Origin: Marinospirillum sp035271045
GTDB lineage: Bacteria; Pseudomonadota; Gammaproteobacteria; Pseudomonadales; Halomonadaceae
Length of the DNA: 64,000 nt
Assembly: GCF_035271045.1 (NCBI RefSeq)
Contig: NZ_DATESC010000015.1
Location: 186,001 to 250,000 of the forward strand
Direction of reading: 5' to 3'
In this document: piece by piece, positions 37,435 through 46,834 of the stretch
Layout of the letters: each line of letters starts with the position of its first letter
Numbering within the stretch: position 1 is the stretch's first letter
Notes under the pieces: generated by a model
Databases searched by the model: none
The model's input: the letters and a program-made list of their open reading frames with translations, nothing else
Told to the model about the DNA's origin: nothing
Position numbers and translations under genes: made by a program

Positions 37435-38379
37435 ATGGGTGGGGTATTAGCCAGTGTTGATTCAAGGACTCGTTTAGTTGGAGCAAATCGTCTTGAGCTT
37501 TTAATGTTCAAGCTGCATTCTAACCAACTTTTTGCCATCAATGTGTTTAAAGTACAGGAGGTACTGCGTCTTCCCAAGCTTACTAACCTACCTGGACACC
37601 ATCCTCATATTGTTGGTGTTGCCCATTTACGAGGGCAAACTGTCCCCGTTATTAATTTAGCGCAAGCCGTAGGGATGCCAGCATTAGCGCCCAAACCAGA
37701 AAGCAACTTAATCGTGACTGAGTACAACTCATCCATTCAAGCTTTCTTAGTGGGGGGTGTTGATCGTATTATCAACCTAAATTGGGAAGATATTATGCCA
37801 CCGCCACGCACCACAGGTCGCCAACATTACCTAACGGCCATTACACGTCTTGAAGATAAAATCATTGAAATCATTGACGTAGAAAAAGTGCTCGCTGAAA
37901 TTAATCCTTACACCGTAGCACTAAATCCTTCGCAACTGGGAGACGAAATTCTTAACGCTGCCAAAGACATGGAAATACTGATGGTTGATGATTCGCCTAC
38001 AGCCATTTCACAAGTTAAACAAACCCTAATACCTATAGGTATCAAAGTTCACACAGCAACCAATGGTAAAGAAGGTTTAGCCATGCTTAAAGGCTGGGCT
38101 GATGCTGGTGAAGATGTACCCAAAAAATTGTTAATGCTCATTACCGATGCCGAAATGCCAGAAATGGATGGCTATAGCTTAACCAGTGCCATACGTGAAG
38201 ACCCGTACTTAAAAAACCTGTTTGTTGTTTTGCACACATCCATGTCGGGTAACTTTAATAAAGCAATGGTTGAAAAAGTTGGTTGTGATGATTTTCTTTC
38301 TAAATTCCAGCCTAAGTTGCTGGCCCAGCTGGTTGAAAACCGCGTTCGCGTTAAAGCAGGTCTACCCGAAGCCACATGA
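37435..38379 (+). CDS. cheV: CheV chemotaxis coupling protein
   Basis: A 314-residue protein with a CheW domain (RLELLMFKLHSNQLFAINVF, then VAHLRGQTVPVINLAQ) and a C-terminal receiver with the acid pair MVDDSPT and phosphoacceptor in LITDAEMPEMDG. It couples chemoreceptors to the histidine kinase and is itself phosphorylated. GAGGA precedes the ATG. It overlaps the ABC-F gene by ATGA. A second cheV lies at 50903-51850. Confidence 0.92.
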   Translation: MGGVLASVDSRTRLVGANRLELLMFKLHSNQLFAINVFKVQEVLRLPKLTNLPGHHPHIVGVAHLRGQTVPVINLAQAVGMPALAPKPESNLIVTEYNSSIQAFLVGGVDRIINLNWEDIMPPPRTTGRQHYLTAITRLEDKIIEIIDVEKVLAEINPYTVALNPSQLGDEILNAAKDMEILMVDDSPTAISQVKQTLIPIGIKVHTATNGKEGLAMLKGWADAGEDVPKKLLMLITDAEMPEMDGYSLTSAIREDPYLKNLFVVLHTSMSGNFNKAMVEKVGCDDFLSKFQPKLLAQLVENRVRVKAGLPEAT

Positions 38380-40298
38380 CACTTCTGCGTTTTGAAAATA
38401 TGCACTTGGCCTATGGCCACACTCCCTTATTAAATGATGCCAGCCTGACCCTCGAAGAGGGTGAGCGGGTGGCTATTCTAGGTCGTAATGGCGCTGGAAA
38501 ATCCTCCTTAATGAAATTGGTTTCGGGTGAAATTCAACCCGACGGTGGCAGCTTATGGCGCAAACCAACTATAAAAATTGGCGTTTTACCACAGGTATTA
38601 CCGGCTGCTGATGACCGCGATGTGTTTGAAGTGGTTGCGCTAGGTTTAGCCAAAGCAGCGCGTTTATTGGCAGAGTTCGATAAAATCACCCAACTGCCAC
38701 CCGATGAAATTGATTTAGACCGTATGGATGAGCTGCAACACCAATTAGATGCTTGCAACGGCTGGGCGCTGACCGAAAAAGTTGAGCAGCTAATGAAACG
38801 CTTGCACCTAAATGGCGCTAGCAAAATGTCTGAATTGTCTGGTGGTTGGCGTAAACGGGTTGCCTTGGCGCAAGCCTTGGTTAGCGAACCTGATTTACTG
38901 CTGCTAGACGAACCGACTAACCATTTAGATATAGAAACCATTCAGTGGCTAGAAGAACAAATTAAAAGCTTCCCCGGTGCAGTGCTTTTAATTACGCACG
39001 ACCGTTCATTTATGCAGAATATTGCCACGCGTATGTTAGAGCTAGACCTAGGCGAAATTATTAGCTGGGAAGGTCGCTACGCAGAATTTTTAGAATTCAA
39101 AGACCATCAACTTGAAGTTGAAGCCCGTCATCAAGCTGCTTTTGACAAAAAACTCGCCCAAGAAGAAGTCTGGATACGCCAAGGCATTAAAGCCCGCCGT
39201 ACCCGTAACGAAGGCCGTGTTCGCGCCTTACAAGATTTACGTAAACAACGTTCCGAACGTTTACAGCGCCAAGGTAAAGCTGATATTCAACTAGAAACGG
39301 CCGATCAATCTGGCAAGCTAGTGGCCGAATTAACTAACGCCAGCTTTAACTATGAAGGTAAACCAATCATCAATAATCTAACCACACGGATTCAACGTGG
39401 CGATAAAATTGGTTTATTAGGCCGTAACGGTGCGGGTAAAACCACGCTGCTTAAAATGCTATTGGGTGATCTTCAGCCACAATCGGGTGAAGTAAAAATT
39501 GGTACTAAAATTGAAGTTGCTTATTTTGACCAGTTGCGTGGCCAGTTAGACCCAGAAAAAACAGTGCTTGATAACCTAGCCGAAGGCCGCACTAGTATTA
39601 CTATTAATGGCCGTGATAAGCACGTTATTGGTTACCTGCAAGACTTTTTATTCACCCCAGAACGTGCGCGCCAGCCGGTACGCGCCTTATCAGGTGGTGA
39701 ACAAAACCGTTTACTGTTAGCCAAGCTATTTGCCAAACCCGCTAACCTGCTAGTGATGGATGAGCCAACCAACGACCTAGACTTAGAAACCTTAGAGCTA
39801 CTTGAAGAATTGCTGCTAAACTTTGATGGTACACTGCTTTTAGTCAGCCACGACCGTGCTTTTTTAGACAGCGTAGTCACGGGCATTTTAGCGTTTGAAG
39901 GCGATGGCAAGGTTAAAGAATACGTGGGTGGCTATGAAGATTGGCTACGTCAAGGGGGTAAGTTCCCGCAACTCGTTGCCCCAAGCAGCCTAAAAACTGC
40001 GGGTAAAACAGCGTCAACGACCCCACCAGCTCAACAAGCTAAGCCTACTGAAACACCCAAAAAGCCCGCTAAAAAACTAAGCTACAAGCTACAGCGAGAA
40101 TTAGAAATACTGCCAAGTGAAATTGAGCAACTAGAAAAAGACATCGCTAACCAAGAAAGCAAAATGGGTGAAGCTGATTTTTACCAACAAGCCGCTGACT
40201 TGATTGCAACCGATTTAAAAAAACTTGAAGATTTGCAGCGCCAGCTAGAAGTAAAAATTGAACGCTGGGCAGCATTGGAAGCAGAAACCGAAGCCTAG
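38376..40298 (+). CDS. uup: ABC-F ATPase Uup
   Basis: A 640-residue soluble protein with two ABC cassettes and no membrane domain. Walker A motifs are GRNGAGKSSLMK and GRNGAGKTTLLK, and the signatures LSGGWRKR and LSGGEQNR are each followed by Walker B DEPTNHLD and DEPTNDLD. A C-terminal coiled coil (about 560-640) marks the Uup branch, which acts at ribosomes and affects transposon excision. The start overlaps cheV by ATGA. Confidence 0.92.
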   Translation: MTLLRFENMHLAYGHTPLLNDASLTLEEGERVAILGRNGAGKSSLMKLVSGEIQPDGGSLWRKPTIKIGVLPQVLPAADDRDVFEVVALGLAKAARLLAEFDKITQLPPDEIDLDRMDELQHQLDACNGWALTEKVEQLMKRLHLNGASKMSELSGGWRKRVALAQALVSEPDLLLLDEPTNHLDIETIQWLEEQIKSFPGAVLLITHDRSFMQNIATRMLELDLGEIISWEGRYAEFLEFKDHQLEVEARHQAAFDKKLAQEEVWIRQGIKARRTRNEGRVRALQDLRKQRSERLQRQGKADIQLETADQSGKLVAELTNASFNYEGKPIINNLTTRIQRGDKIGLLGRNGAGKTTLLKMLLGDLQPQSGEVKIGTKIEVAYFDQLRGQLDPEKTVLDNLAEGRTSITINGRDKHVIGYLQDFLFTPERARQPVRALSGGEQNRLLLAKLFAKPANLLVMDEPTNDLDLETLELLEELLLNFDGTLLLVSHDRAFLDSVVTGILAFEGDGKVKEYVGGYEDWLRQGGKFPQLVAPSSLKTAGKTASTTPPAQQAKPTETPKKPAKKLSYKLQRELEILPSEIEQLEKDIANQESKMGEADFYQQAADLIATDLKKLEDLQRQLEVKIERWAALEAETEA

Positions 40299-40333
40299 CA
40301 AGACACAATTAATACCTATTAAGGAGTCTGCTT

Positions 40334-40609
40334 ATGAGCAGTTCATCAGAAATAACCAAAGCCCGTGCCCTTTCTGAACTACGCCAGTTTCTAAAAAAAC
40401 TGCTGTTAGAACCTGGCACCTTAGAAAAAACCTTAGAAATTGCTCAATGTCACTACGGCGACCACCATATGATGGATAAAGTTGCCGAAGACATTACCAG
40501 CAAAACACTGATTAAAATCCCTGAAAATGCCGCCGAACGTAGTGAAGCTGACAAGCTATTTTTAGAGCTTCTAAAAGAAGTGGCTGAAGAAAGTAAAGCG
40601 CTTTACTAA
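40334..40609 (+). CDS. Hypothetical small helical protein
   Basis: A 91-residue protein, mostly helical, with a HYGDHHMMDK segment and conserved-looking ends (MSSSSEITKARALSELRQF). No family recognised. AAGGAG lies 8 bases before the ATG, and a strong terminator follows. It is the last gene of the cheV-uup unit, 36 bases after uup. Confidence 0.65.
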   Translation: MSSSSEITKARALSELRQFLKKLLLEPGTLEKTLEIAQCHYGDHHMMDKVAEDITSKTLIKIPENAAERSEADKLFLELLKEVAEESKALY

Positions 40610-40630
40610 GGATTCATAAAAGTTCGTAAT

Positions 40631-40660
40631 AAATGGGCAGCAAGTTTTAGCTGCCCATTT
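40631..40660 (+). terminator. Rho-independent terminator after the uup unit
   Basis: An 11-base perfect stem (AAATGGGCAGC, 40631-40641, with GCTGCCCATTT, 40650-40660) and an 8-base loop, followed by a run of seven T. It also faces the norR remnant on the other strand. Confidence 0.88.
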
Positions 40661-40669
40661 TTTTATTAT

Positions 40670-41312
40670 TTATTTAAGCTGTAAGCGTTTTGCCAGCTTA
40701 TGCAGATTACTTGAATCAACTTTTAGCTGCTTGGCCGCCAAAGACCAACACCCTTCCGCCCTATCTAACGCCTGTTGTATTGCTTGCCTTTGACATAAAT
40801 CCACCTGAATTTTTAAAGGCAGTAGGTGATCTTCTGCTTGTAAATGCCTGTTAGTAGCTGCCACTATACGCACATCAACTTGGCGAGTTACATCTGAACC
40901 TAGGCGTTGTATTTCGCCACTTTGTAGAACACGCAATAATTTAGCCTGCACACTTAACGGTAATTCACCCACTTCATCTAAAAATTATTTCAGTGCTTAC
41001 TGGTACTGATTTTGTACTTTCCATTTCTAAAGAAAAACTGCGCCAGCCCATGCAATCATGCACAGGTAAAGGTTCACCGACTAAAGCATCTAGCAAACCA
41101 TCGTAAGGGTCGGGCGCTTGGTTATCTGGAGCAAAAATAACCGGCTCACGGCGACTAAGAAGGGTTGCAAGGCGTAATTGCTCGGCTTCTTTTTTAAGTA
41201 ATACCCCTGCATCACAATTAAAAATTTCTTTTAGTGCATAAACCAAGCGTTGAAAACGTACTGCGGGCGTTAAATCATTGGTTAAATCAGCTAATAACAG
41301 CGCATCAATCAC
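40670..41312 (-). pseudogene. norR: norR pseudogene (NO-responsive sigma-54 activator with internal deletions)
   Basis: Two adjacent minus-strand frames are pieces of one NorR. 40974-41312 encodes about 100 residues of the N-terminal GAF domain (LPVHDCMGWRSFSLEME), then stops. Near 40985 the other frame begins at the Walker B end (FLDEVGELPLSVQAKLLRVL, continuing to VDVRIVAATNRHL). After a second gap it resumes at the C-terminal Fis-type HTH (NLHKLAKRLQLK, ending at 40670). Walker A, GAFTGA and most of the AAA+ domain are missing, and the frame is broken. Intact NorR is about 510 residues. The gene lies divergent to norB, its normal target. Confidence 0.88.
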
Positions 41313-41331
41313 GGTAAAAGCACCTCTAAGG

Positions 41332-41392
41332 GTATTTAAAACCCCAATCTTTAGGGTAATAAATATCCAAACAATATTCTAAACCCCAATCT
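41332..41392 (+). promoter_or_regulatory. Likely NorR binding region (GT-N7-AC and 12-base direct repeats)
   Basis: NorR binds GT-N7-AC upstream of sigma-54 promoters. One full match (GT-ATTTAAA-AC) is at 41332-41342, followed 24 bases later by a GT-N7-AT. The 12-mer AAACCCCAATCT recurs at 41339 and 41381, 42 bases apart (about four helix turns). Placement just upstream of the sigma-54 promoter fits an enhancer array. Confidence 0.55.
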
Positions 41393-41409
41393 ACCAACTA
41401 ATAAGCAAG

Positions 41410-41425
41410 TGGCAAGCTTTTTGCT
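41410..41425 (+). promoter_or_regulatory. Sigma-54 (RpoN) promoter of norB
   Basis: TGGCA-AGCTTT-TTGCT fits the -24/-12 consensus TGGCACG-N4-TTGCW with one mismatch (A for C at position 6); GG and GC are exactly 12 bases apart. It stands about 55 bases before the norB start, as expected for NorR control. Confidence 0.75.
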
Positions 41426-41479
41426 ATACCTATCATGGGATAAATATAACAACCTACCCATCGGTGTCAGGAGCAATAC

Positions 41480-42900
41480 ATGGCAGACTATAAAAAACTT
41501 TGGTGGTCACTTATCAGCACAAAATAAATACGGTCAAGCTTTTGCAACGCTGAATAAAGCACAACAAAACGGTTTACAGTTCGCACTTAAAGAAGAGTAT
41601 CGCAATAACGGCTACAACCTAACTAGCAAACAACTAGTGGTTAGTGAAATACGCGCCAAAGCGATTGCGATAACCGCTGATTATTACCAACGCTTGTTTG
41701 GTGATGATCCTGAGTTTATAGAAACGCGTGGCAACTTTGCGATGAAGAATAATACGTTACCTTCACAGCTTAGACGTGAAGAAATGACGCAGTTCTTCTT
41801 TTGGACGGCTTGGGCAGCAGCTACTAACCGCCCTGATAGCGATGTAACCTATACCAATAACTGGCCACATGAGCCTTTAATTGATAACCGCCCTACCGCT
41901 GAAAACCTTATTTGGTCGCTAGTGAGTATTATTCTATTGGTCGCTGGTATTGGTGGTTTAGTTTGGGGGTGGGCTTTTTTACGCAACAAAGATGAAGATG
42001 AGCCTAAAGCGCCAGCACAAGACCCTTTATCTTTAGTTAACCTAACACCGTCACAAAAAGCTTTAGGTAAGTACCTTTTTGTAGTAGTTGCACTGTTTAC
42101 CCTGCAAGTATTTTTGGGTGGTTTTACTGCTCACTATACGGTTGAAGGTCAGGGTTTCTATGGCATAGATACGTCTAAGTGGCTGCCCTACTCGGTGGTT
42201 AGAACTTGGCACTTACAAGCTGCCATGTTCTGGATAGCCACCGCCTTTTTAGCGGCTGGACTATTTTTTTCACCCATTATTAATGGTGGTAAAGACCCTC
42301 GCTTTCAAAAGCTGGGTGTCGATCTACTCTTTTGGGCGTTAGTCATAGTTACCGCTGGTACTTTTATTGGTAACTGGCTAGCAATCATGCACCTATTACC
42401 ACAAAACCTTAGCTTTTGGTTTGGACATCAAGGTTATGAATACTTAGACCTAGGGCGCTTTTGGCAGCTTCTAAAATTTGTGGGTATTCTTTTCTGGCTG
42501 ATCTTAATGCTGCGTGGTTTATCGCCAGCGCTAAAAGGTGAAGGCGACAAAAACCTCTTAGCACTCTTTACCGCTTCAGTTGTTGCAGTAGGTTTATTCT
42601 ACGGTGCAGGCTTCTTTTAATGAAAAATTAATGAGCACGGCCTTTTGGTGGCTGAATATAGGTTTAGTGTTAATGCTTTTCACTAGCCTGCTACCCATAG
42701 GTTTAATTCAATTCTATGCCAGCGCAACCCAAGGGCTTTGGTATGCACGCAGTGAAGTATTTATGCAGCAAGATTTATTGCATTACCTACGCTGGATAAG
42801 AACTTTTGGTGATGTGGTCTTTATTGTTGGAGCGCTGGCAGTTAGCTGGCAAGTATTTCAGGGAGTGTTTCTCCACAAACCTAGTCAGCAAAAACAGTAA
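41480..42900 (+). pseudogene. norB: norB pseudogene (quinol-dependent NO reductase with internal deletions)
   Basis: The true start is the ATG at 41480 (MADYKKLWWSLIST, with AGGAGC upstream), but the frame ends at 41525. Homology resumes in another frame at about 41525 (KYGQAFATLNKAQQ, then YYQRLFGDDPEF, TNNWPHEPLI and AQDPLSLVNLTPSQKA) and continues through a WHLQAAMFW haem-b helix to YGAGFF. It then stops at 42620. The C-terminal segment (NEKLMSTAFWWLNIGLVL, LWYARSEVFMQQ) continues in a third frame to 42900. Missing are an N-terminal part and the whole catalytic stretch between (HLWVEGFFE, HH and HAHAALFG motifs of qNor), so FeB ligands are gone. Intact qNor is about 750 residues. Confidence 0.88.
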
Positions 42901-42932
42901 TTGACTAGGCTGCTAAAACTAAGAAAAAGATT

Positions 42933-42966
42933 GAGCGGTCTTCTTTTAAAAGAAAAAAGACCGCTC
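42933..42966. terminator. Bidirectional terminator between norB remnant and bat operon
   Basis: The arms GAGCGGTCTT (42933-42942) and AAGACCGCTC (42957-42966) pair perfectly, with inner CTTTTAAAAG extending the stem. T-tracts flank on both strands, so it can end the norB and batD transcripts. Confidence 0.85.
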
Positions 42967-42970
42967 TTTT

Positions 42971-44299
42971 TTATTCAGGATTTAAGGGCGGCAGGGGTGG
43001 TGTTTTAGGTTGATTTTTTACTAACCAAATACAAACAGCCAGTACCGCCAACACTAAAAACATCAGTAACAACCACCCTAGCCAATCGCTAAAATGCCAC
43101 TGACTTCCAGCTTTAATCTGTTGTTCAATAGGTCTACTTATATTTTCTTCTAGCTGAATACCACTCGCTACAACCACTAAACTACCCAACTCAACTTGGG
43201 TTTTAACCGCTTTATGCGTTTGGGTATCCCACCAATGCAAGGTTAAATCAGGTAGTTTTAAACTGCCCAACTGCTTAGGATAAAACAGCAGCCGCTGCTG
43301 TAAACTGCCCACCAAAAAACCATCGACCATTCGATCACTTAGCACTTCTGTTAAAGGCTCAATACGCCAATGTTCTGAAGGAATACTTTTGAACTGGGGT
43401 AAATTACGCGCCTGCTGCCCAATGACATCTAAGTGAATGATTAGCTCCAAAGCTTCGCCTTGCTTAACTTGCTTGGGACGGTTTAAAAAAGAGGCATCTA
43501 AATTTACACCCAAAGCAGGCAACCAAAGCCATTCTTTAGGCCAAGTATCAGGAATAGGACGAACATTTATTTTTAGCGCTGGCGTTTCTGTTTCATAAAG
43601 CGAATCACTCGCTTGTCCACTTAAACTTAAACGGCTGGAAAAAAACCTTGGTGCAATCAGCGCTTCAGACGTGTGTAATTGAATTAATTCTTGCCAACGG
43701 GCTTCTTGCCAACTAATGCCGCGTTGATTAAAACCTTGTTCACGACCATCACCAAACGGCCTTGCTGTTGCGCCTTTAACGTCTAGCGGACTTAGGCGTG
43801 GTTCAACTGGAAAACCTTGGTAACGAATTAATAATTCATACACCAAAGTTTGTCCAATATAAGCATGGGTAAAATCCACTTGCTGCTGCATGGTTAATGG
43901 CTGACTCAACCGCTGCGGTATAACCCGTGTTTTTTTTCTAGCTGCTTCAACGATCACTTGTAACGGTTGAGAATTTTCGCCATTAACTTGCAACGGCGGC
44001 AATTGCAGCTCACGGCTAATACTATCCGCTTGCTGATGCTGCAAGACTAAAAACCAACGGTGCATATAATGACCGTTGCGCTGCGCTTCAACCTGGTGTA
44101 CTTGTTCTAGCAATTCAAAATGCGCTTGCCAACTTATGGGGATTGCTAAATGCGGTGCAGCGGCTTGGTTGCTAGCTGCCTCCACTAAAACTTCTAACTG
44201 CCCACCGGCAATTAGCTTGGGTTGATTGGGCGTTAACAACACAGCTTGCACCTTTCCAGCCCACAGTAATAAAATTAAGCCTACTAGTCGAAGTATCAT
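42971..44299 (-). CDS. BatD-like protein
   Basis: A 442-residue exported protein with an N-terminal signal peptide (MILRLVGLILLLWAGKVQA), a beta-rich periplasmic region and a C-terminal transmembrane helix (WLGWLLLMFLVLAVLAVCIW) followed by a short proline-rich tail. This is the BatD (oxygen tolerance) layout. It is the last gene of the moxR-bat operon and overlaps the batB-like gene by 4 bases. In Bacteroides, Bat proteins aid aerotolerance; in proteobacteria the role is unclear. Confidence 0.82.
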   Translation of the reverse strand: MILRLVGLILLLWAGKVQAVLLTPNQPKLIAGGQLEVLVEAASNQAAAPHLAIPISWQAHFELLEQVHQVEAQRNGHYMHRWFLVLQHQQADSISRELQLPPLQVNGENSQPLQVIVEAARKKTRVIPQRLSQPLTMQQQVDFTHAYIGQTLVYELLIRYQGFPVEPRLSPLDVKGATARPFGDGREQGFNQRGISWQEARWQELIQLHTSEALIAPRFFSSRLSLSGQASDSLYETETPALKINVRPIPDTWPKEWLWLPALGVNLDASFLNRPKQVKQGEALELIIHLDVIGQQARNLPQFKSIPSEHWRIEPLTEVLSDRMVDGFLVGSLQQRLLFYPKQLGSLKLPDLTLHWWDTQTHKAVKTQVELGSLVVVASGIQLEENISRPIEQQIKAGSQWHFSDWLGWLLLMFLVLAVLAVCIWLVKNQPKTPPLPPLNPE

Positions 44300-45849
44300 G
44301 GCTGCTGCGCCCGTAGCTCACTTTTAAACCGCATTCTTAACAAGCGCCAAGGGTCTTCTTGCAACTGTTGCAACTGTTTTTCTTGCGTAGCACTCAGCGG
44401 TTCACAGGCCACGCAACTGGGCTTTTCTTGCGGTTGCCAATCGTCTTTTTGTTGCCTTGTTTTATCTTGTAAGTCATCACTGGATTCAAAACTTTTAGCA
44501 GCCGTAGCCATAGCCGTTTCACAGGTTTTTAATAATGTTTCTTTAGTTATTTTTTGTGGTGTTAATTGAATTTCTGCTAACTGCCATGTTGCTAATAATT
44601 GATTGCAAGCTAAACCTGTCAATGCTTGCTGTAGCGCTGCAGCGCGTTCAAAACTAGCTAATGCTAACGTATATTCTTCAGCTAATAACCAAGCTGTGCC
44701 GGTATTAAAGTGCATTGCTGCCTGCTGTTTAACGGGTGCGGTGGTATTTTCTATTTGCCATTGCGCGAACAATTCAGCCGCCGCAGCGTAATGCCCCAGT
44801 GAAAATTCAGCATGGGCATTTAAGTCAGTGCGATTTGCCGCGTACAAGGGTTGCTGCACACTTATCAGCCCTAGCCCCAAGCCAAACAGCAGCGCCAGCA
44901 ATCCAGTATTAAATTTAAAACGCGGCTGATCAAAATACTGCCATAGCAACAGTAAAACCGCGACCAACAAAGGCCAATGGCTTAGCTCTTGAAATAAACG
45001 AATACCCTGCTGATTTTTTTGATAACTGCCTTGATTAACGCTAGCGGAAGTCCCATTAAGCTGCACGGTATAATCGGCTAATTGACTGGGATGCAGCAGG
45101 GTAATGCCTTGACTTGCTAGCGCGGCTTGTTGTTTTTCTATTGTTGCTAAACTAGCGTCTAACCCAATCAAATATAACCGTGCCTGTGGCGGCTTGAGGT
45201 TTAACAACTGCGTGACAGCCGCCGCATTGGGCAGGGTATCAGTTAACCACAACCAATCTAAACGGCCTTGTTTATTACTGATCGCTAACTGACCTAAACG
45301 GGCGGCTAAACGAAAAGCGGCTTCAGGCGCATGACCCACCAAAGGCATGACAGAAGGGTGCGTTAAGCTTAATAACTGCCGTAAAGTCGCCGTATCCTTA
45401 GTCATAGGGCTTACTAAATGAGCGCTACCGGCATAATAAATTAACGCCGTTTTACCCTGTTGACGGGTATTTAATAATGGAATTAACGCTTGCTGACTTA
45501 TCGCTAATAACCGCTGCGGTGCTGCATCACCCCTAATAGGGGGCGATAGGTATTGAATAATCACCAACTCTTGCGGCTCACTGGGCAACTGATCGGCTTT
45601 TAAAACATAACCCACGCCAGCCAACGCCCAACAAAATAACAGCGTAAGCAACCCCAGCACCCATTCTGCTTTAAATAACAAAGGTTGATTAACCGCTGCT
45701 GTTTGTTGGGTCAGTAAGCGCTGCGCCAATTCAGGCGGTAAAAAATTAGCCCAACCGCTAGACTTAGTTGGTTGTAAAACTTCTTTTAACAACCAATAAA
45801 TAATCGGTGCTGTTAACAACAACCAAGGGCGTGCAAAAAACTCACTCAC
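44296..45849 (-). CDS. BatB/C-like VWA-TPR protein with lost MIDAS
   Basis: A 517-residue membrane protein. N-terminal helices precede a von Willebrand A-like domain (about 80-230); the metal-binding DxSxS of BatB reads QYLSPPI here, so the Asp is gone and MIDAS metal binding is unlikely. VSPMTKDTATLRQLLSL aligns with the BatB beta-strand/helix after MIDAS. Two hydrophobic segments (about 290-335) and a TPR-like region (FNTGTAWLLAEEYTLALASF) follow, as in a BatB-BatC fusion. It begins with a GTG at 45847-45849 preceded by AGG, overlapping batA by 8 bases. Confidence 0.78.
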   Translation of the reverse strand: MSEFFARPWLLLTAPIIYWLLKEVLQPTKSSGWANFLPPELAQRLLTQQTAAVNQPLLFKAEWVLGLLTLLFCWALAGVGYVLKADQLPSEPQELVIIQYLSPPIRGDAAPQRLLAISQQALIPLLNTRQQGKTALIYYAGSAHLVSPMTKDTATLRQLLSLTHPSVMPLVGHAPEAAFRLAARLGQLAISNKQGRLDWLWLTDTLPNAAAVTQLLNLKPPQARLYLIGLDASLATIEKQQAALASQGITLLHPSQLADYTVQLNGTSASVNQGSYQKNQQGIRLFQELSHWPLLVAVLLLLWQYFDQPRFKFNTGLLALLFGLGLGLISVQQPLYAANRTDLNAHAEFSLGHYAAAAELFAQWQIENTTAPVKQQAAMHFNTGTAWLLAEEYTLALASFERAAALQQALTGLACNQLLATWQLAEIQLTPQKITKETLLKTCETAMATAAKSFESSDDLQDKTRQQKDDWQPQEKPSCVACEPLSATQEKQLQQLQEDPWRLLRMRFKSELRAQQP

Positions 45850-46834
45850 GAGAAGACCTGCGTTTAAAAGACCACTGACGTTTAAAAAACCAAGGCTTTG
45901 ATAAAAAAGCTTGGCTAGCCGCTAGTAGCAGCGCAGCAAGTAAAGGAATAAAGGCTAAGGAAATGGATGGGCGCAAATAGCGCACTTGGGTTTGTGGTTC
46001 TAGCTGATGAATACGTTGGTAAACCTCTGCCAATTCTTGCGAAGAATAAGCACTGAACACTTCACCACCAGTTTCAAGAATACCCTCGGCTAACACGGGA
46101 TCAAGTGCTAAATCAACAGTGATTAAGTGCGTTGGAATCGCCGCTGCTGCTGTCATGACTAAGGCTTCTTGCGTACTCAGTTGACCCGCATTGTTTGCAC
46201 CATCAGTCAACAAAACCATTGCCGGCTTACCTTTAGTTTGGCGTAAATTATAAATGCCCAAACCTAAAGCATCACCAATCGCTGTACCCGAACCGGCCAT
46301 ACCTGCTTGCAACGTTTGCAGTTGTTGAATCAGTAACGCATGGTCAAGCGTTAGCGGCACATAAAGGTAAGCCTGCCCACCAAACACTAACAAGCCTAAA
46401 TGATCTTTGGGGCGTTGTTCGATAAAATTGCGTACAACCTGCTTTACTTGGTCTAAGCGTGTTCGGCCTTGCAATAGCGTGTTCATGCTACCAGAAATAT
46501 CGACCAGCAATAAAATTTGACGACTTTGGTAAGTGACTTCAACTTCAGCTTGTCGCCATTCAGGACGCATTAAAGCTAGTATTAACAAACACCACAACCA
46601 ACCACGCCAACTTAGTTTAGTTAACCCGTTTAATTTGATTAAAAATCGAGGTTCAGATGAAGGCAAGGGTTGATTTAAACGCAGTTCAATCAATGGAAGT
46701 TTTAATGCCGCATCGGTTTTGGTCGCCGCCGTGTTAAACCAACGAACCAGCAACCAAGGCAGGGGTAATAATACCGCAGCTAACGGCCAGATAAAGGCAA
46801 GGTCTATAAAAGCTAGGTTTGCTGACGAATCCAT
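45842..46834 (-). CDS. BatA-like VWA protein
   Basis: A 330-residue protein with an N-terminal membrane helix pair and a VWA domain. The MIDAS is intact (LLLVDISGSM, GSGTAIGDALG, LLTDGANNAG). The C-terminal segment (ISLAFIPLLAALLLAASQAF) is another helix. Placed in moxR-bat order with 22-base overlap to the upstream DUF4381 gene. Acts in the periplasm or at its membrane, partner of MoxR in related systems. Confidence 0.88.
   Translation of the reverse strand: MDSSANLAFIDLAFIWPLAAVLLPLPWLLVRWFNTAATKTDAALKLPLIELRLNQPLPSSEPRFLIKLNGLTKLSWRGWLWCLLILALMRPEWRQAEVEVTYQSRQILLLVDISGSMNTLLQGRTRLDQVKQVVRNFIEQRPKDHLGLLVFGGQAYLYVPLTLDHALLIQQLQTLQAGMAGSGTAIGDALGLGIYNLRQTKGKPAMVLLTDGANNAGQLSTQEALVMTAAAAIPTHLITVDLALDPVLAEGILETGGEVFSAYSSQELAEVYQRIHQLEPQTQVRYLRPSISLAFIPLLAALLLAASQAFLSKPWFFKRQWSFKRRSSRE

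Noticed and set aside
40670..41312. Two separate small genes in place of norR
   Set aside because: Both pieces align in order with one NorR protein, so they are fragments of a single broken gene.
41409..42620. A functional norB starting at 41409
   Set aside because: The first 38 codons of that frame read across the sigma-54 promoter and the real start of norB in another frame; they are not protein-like.
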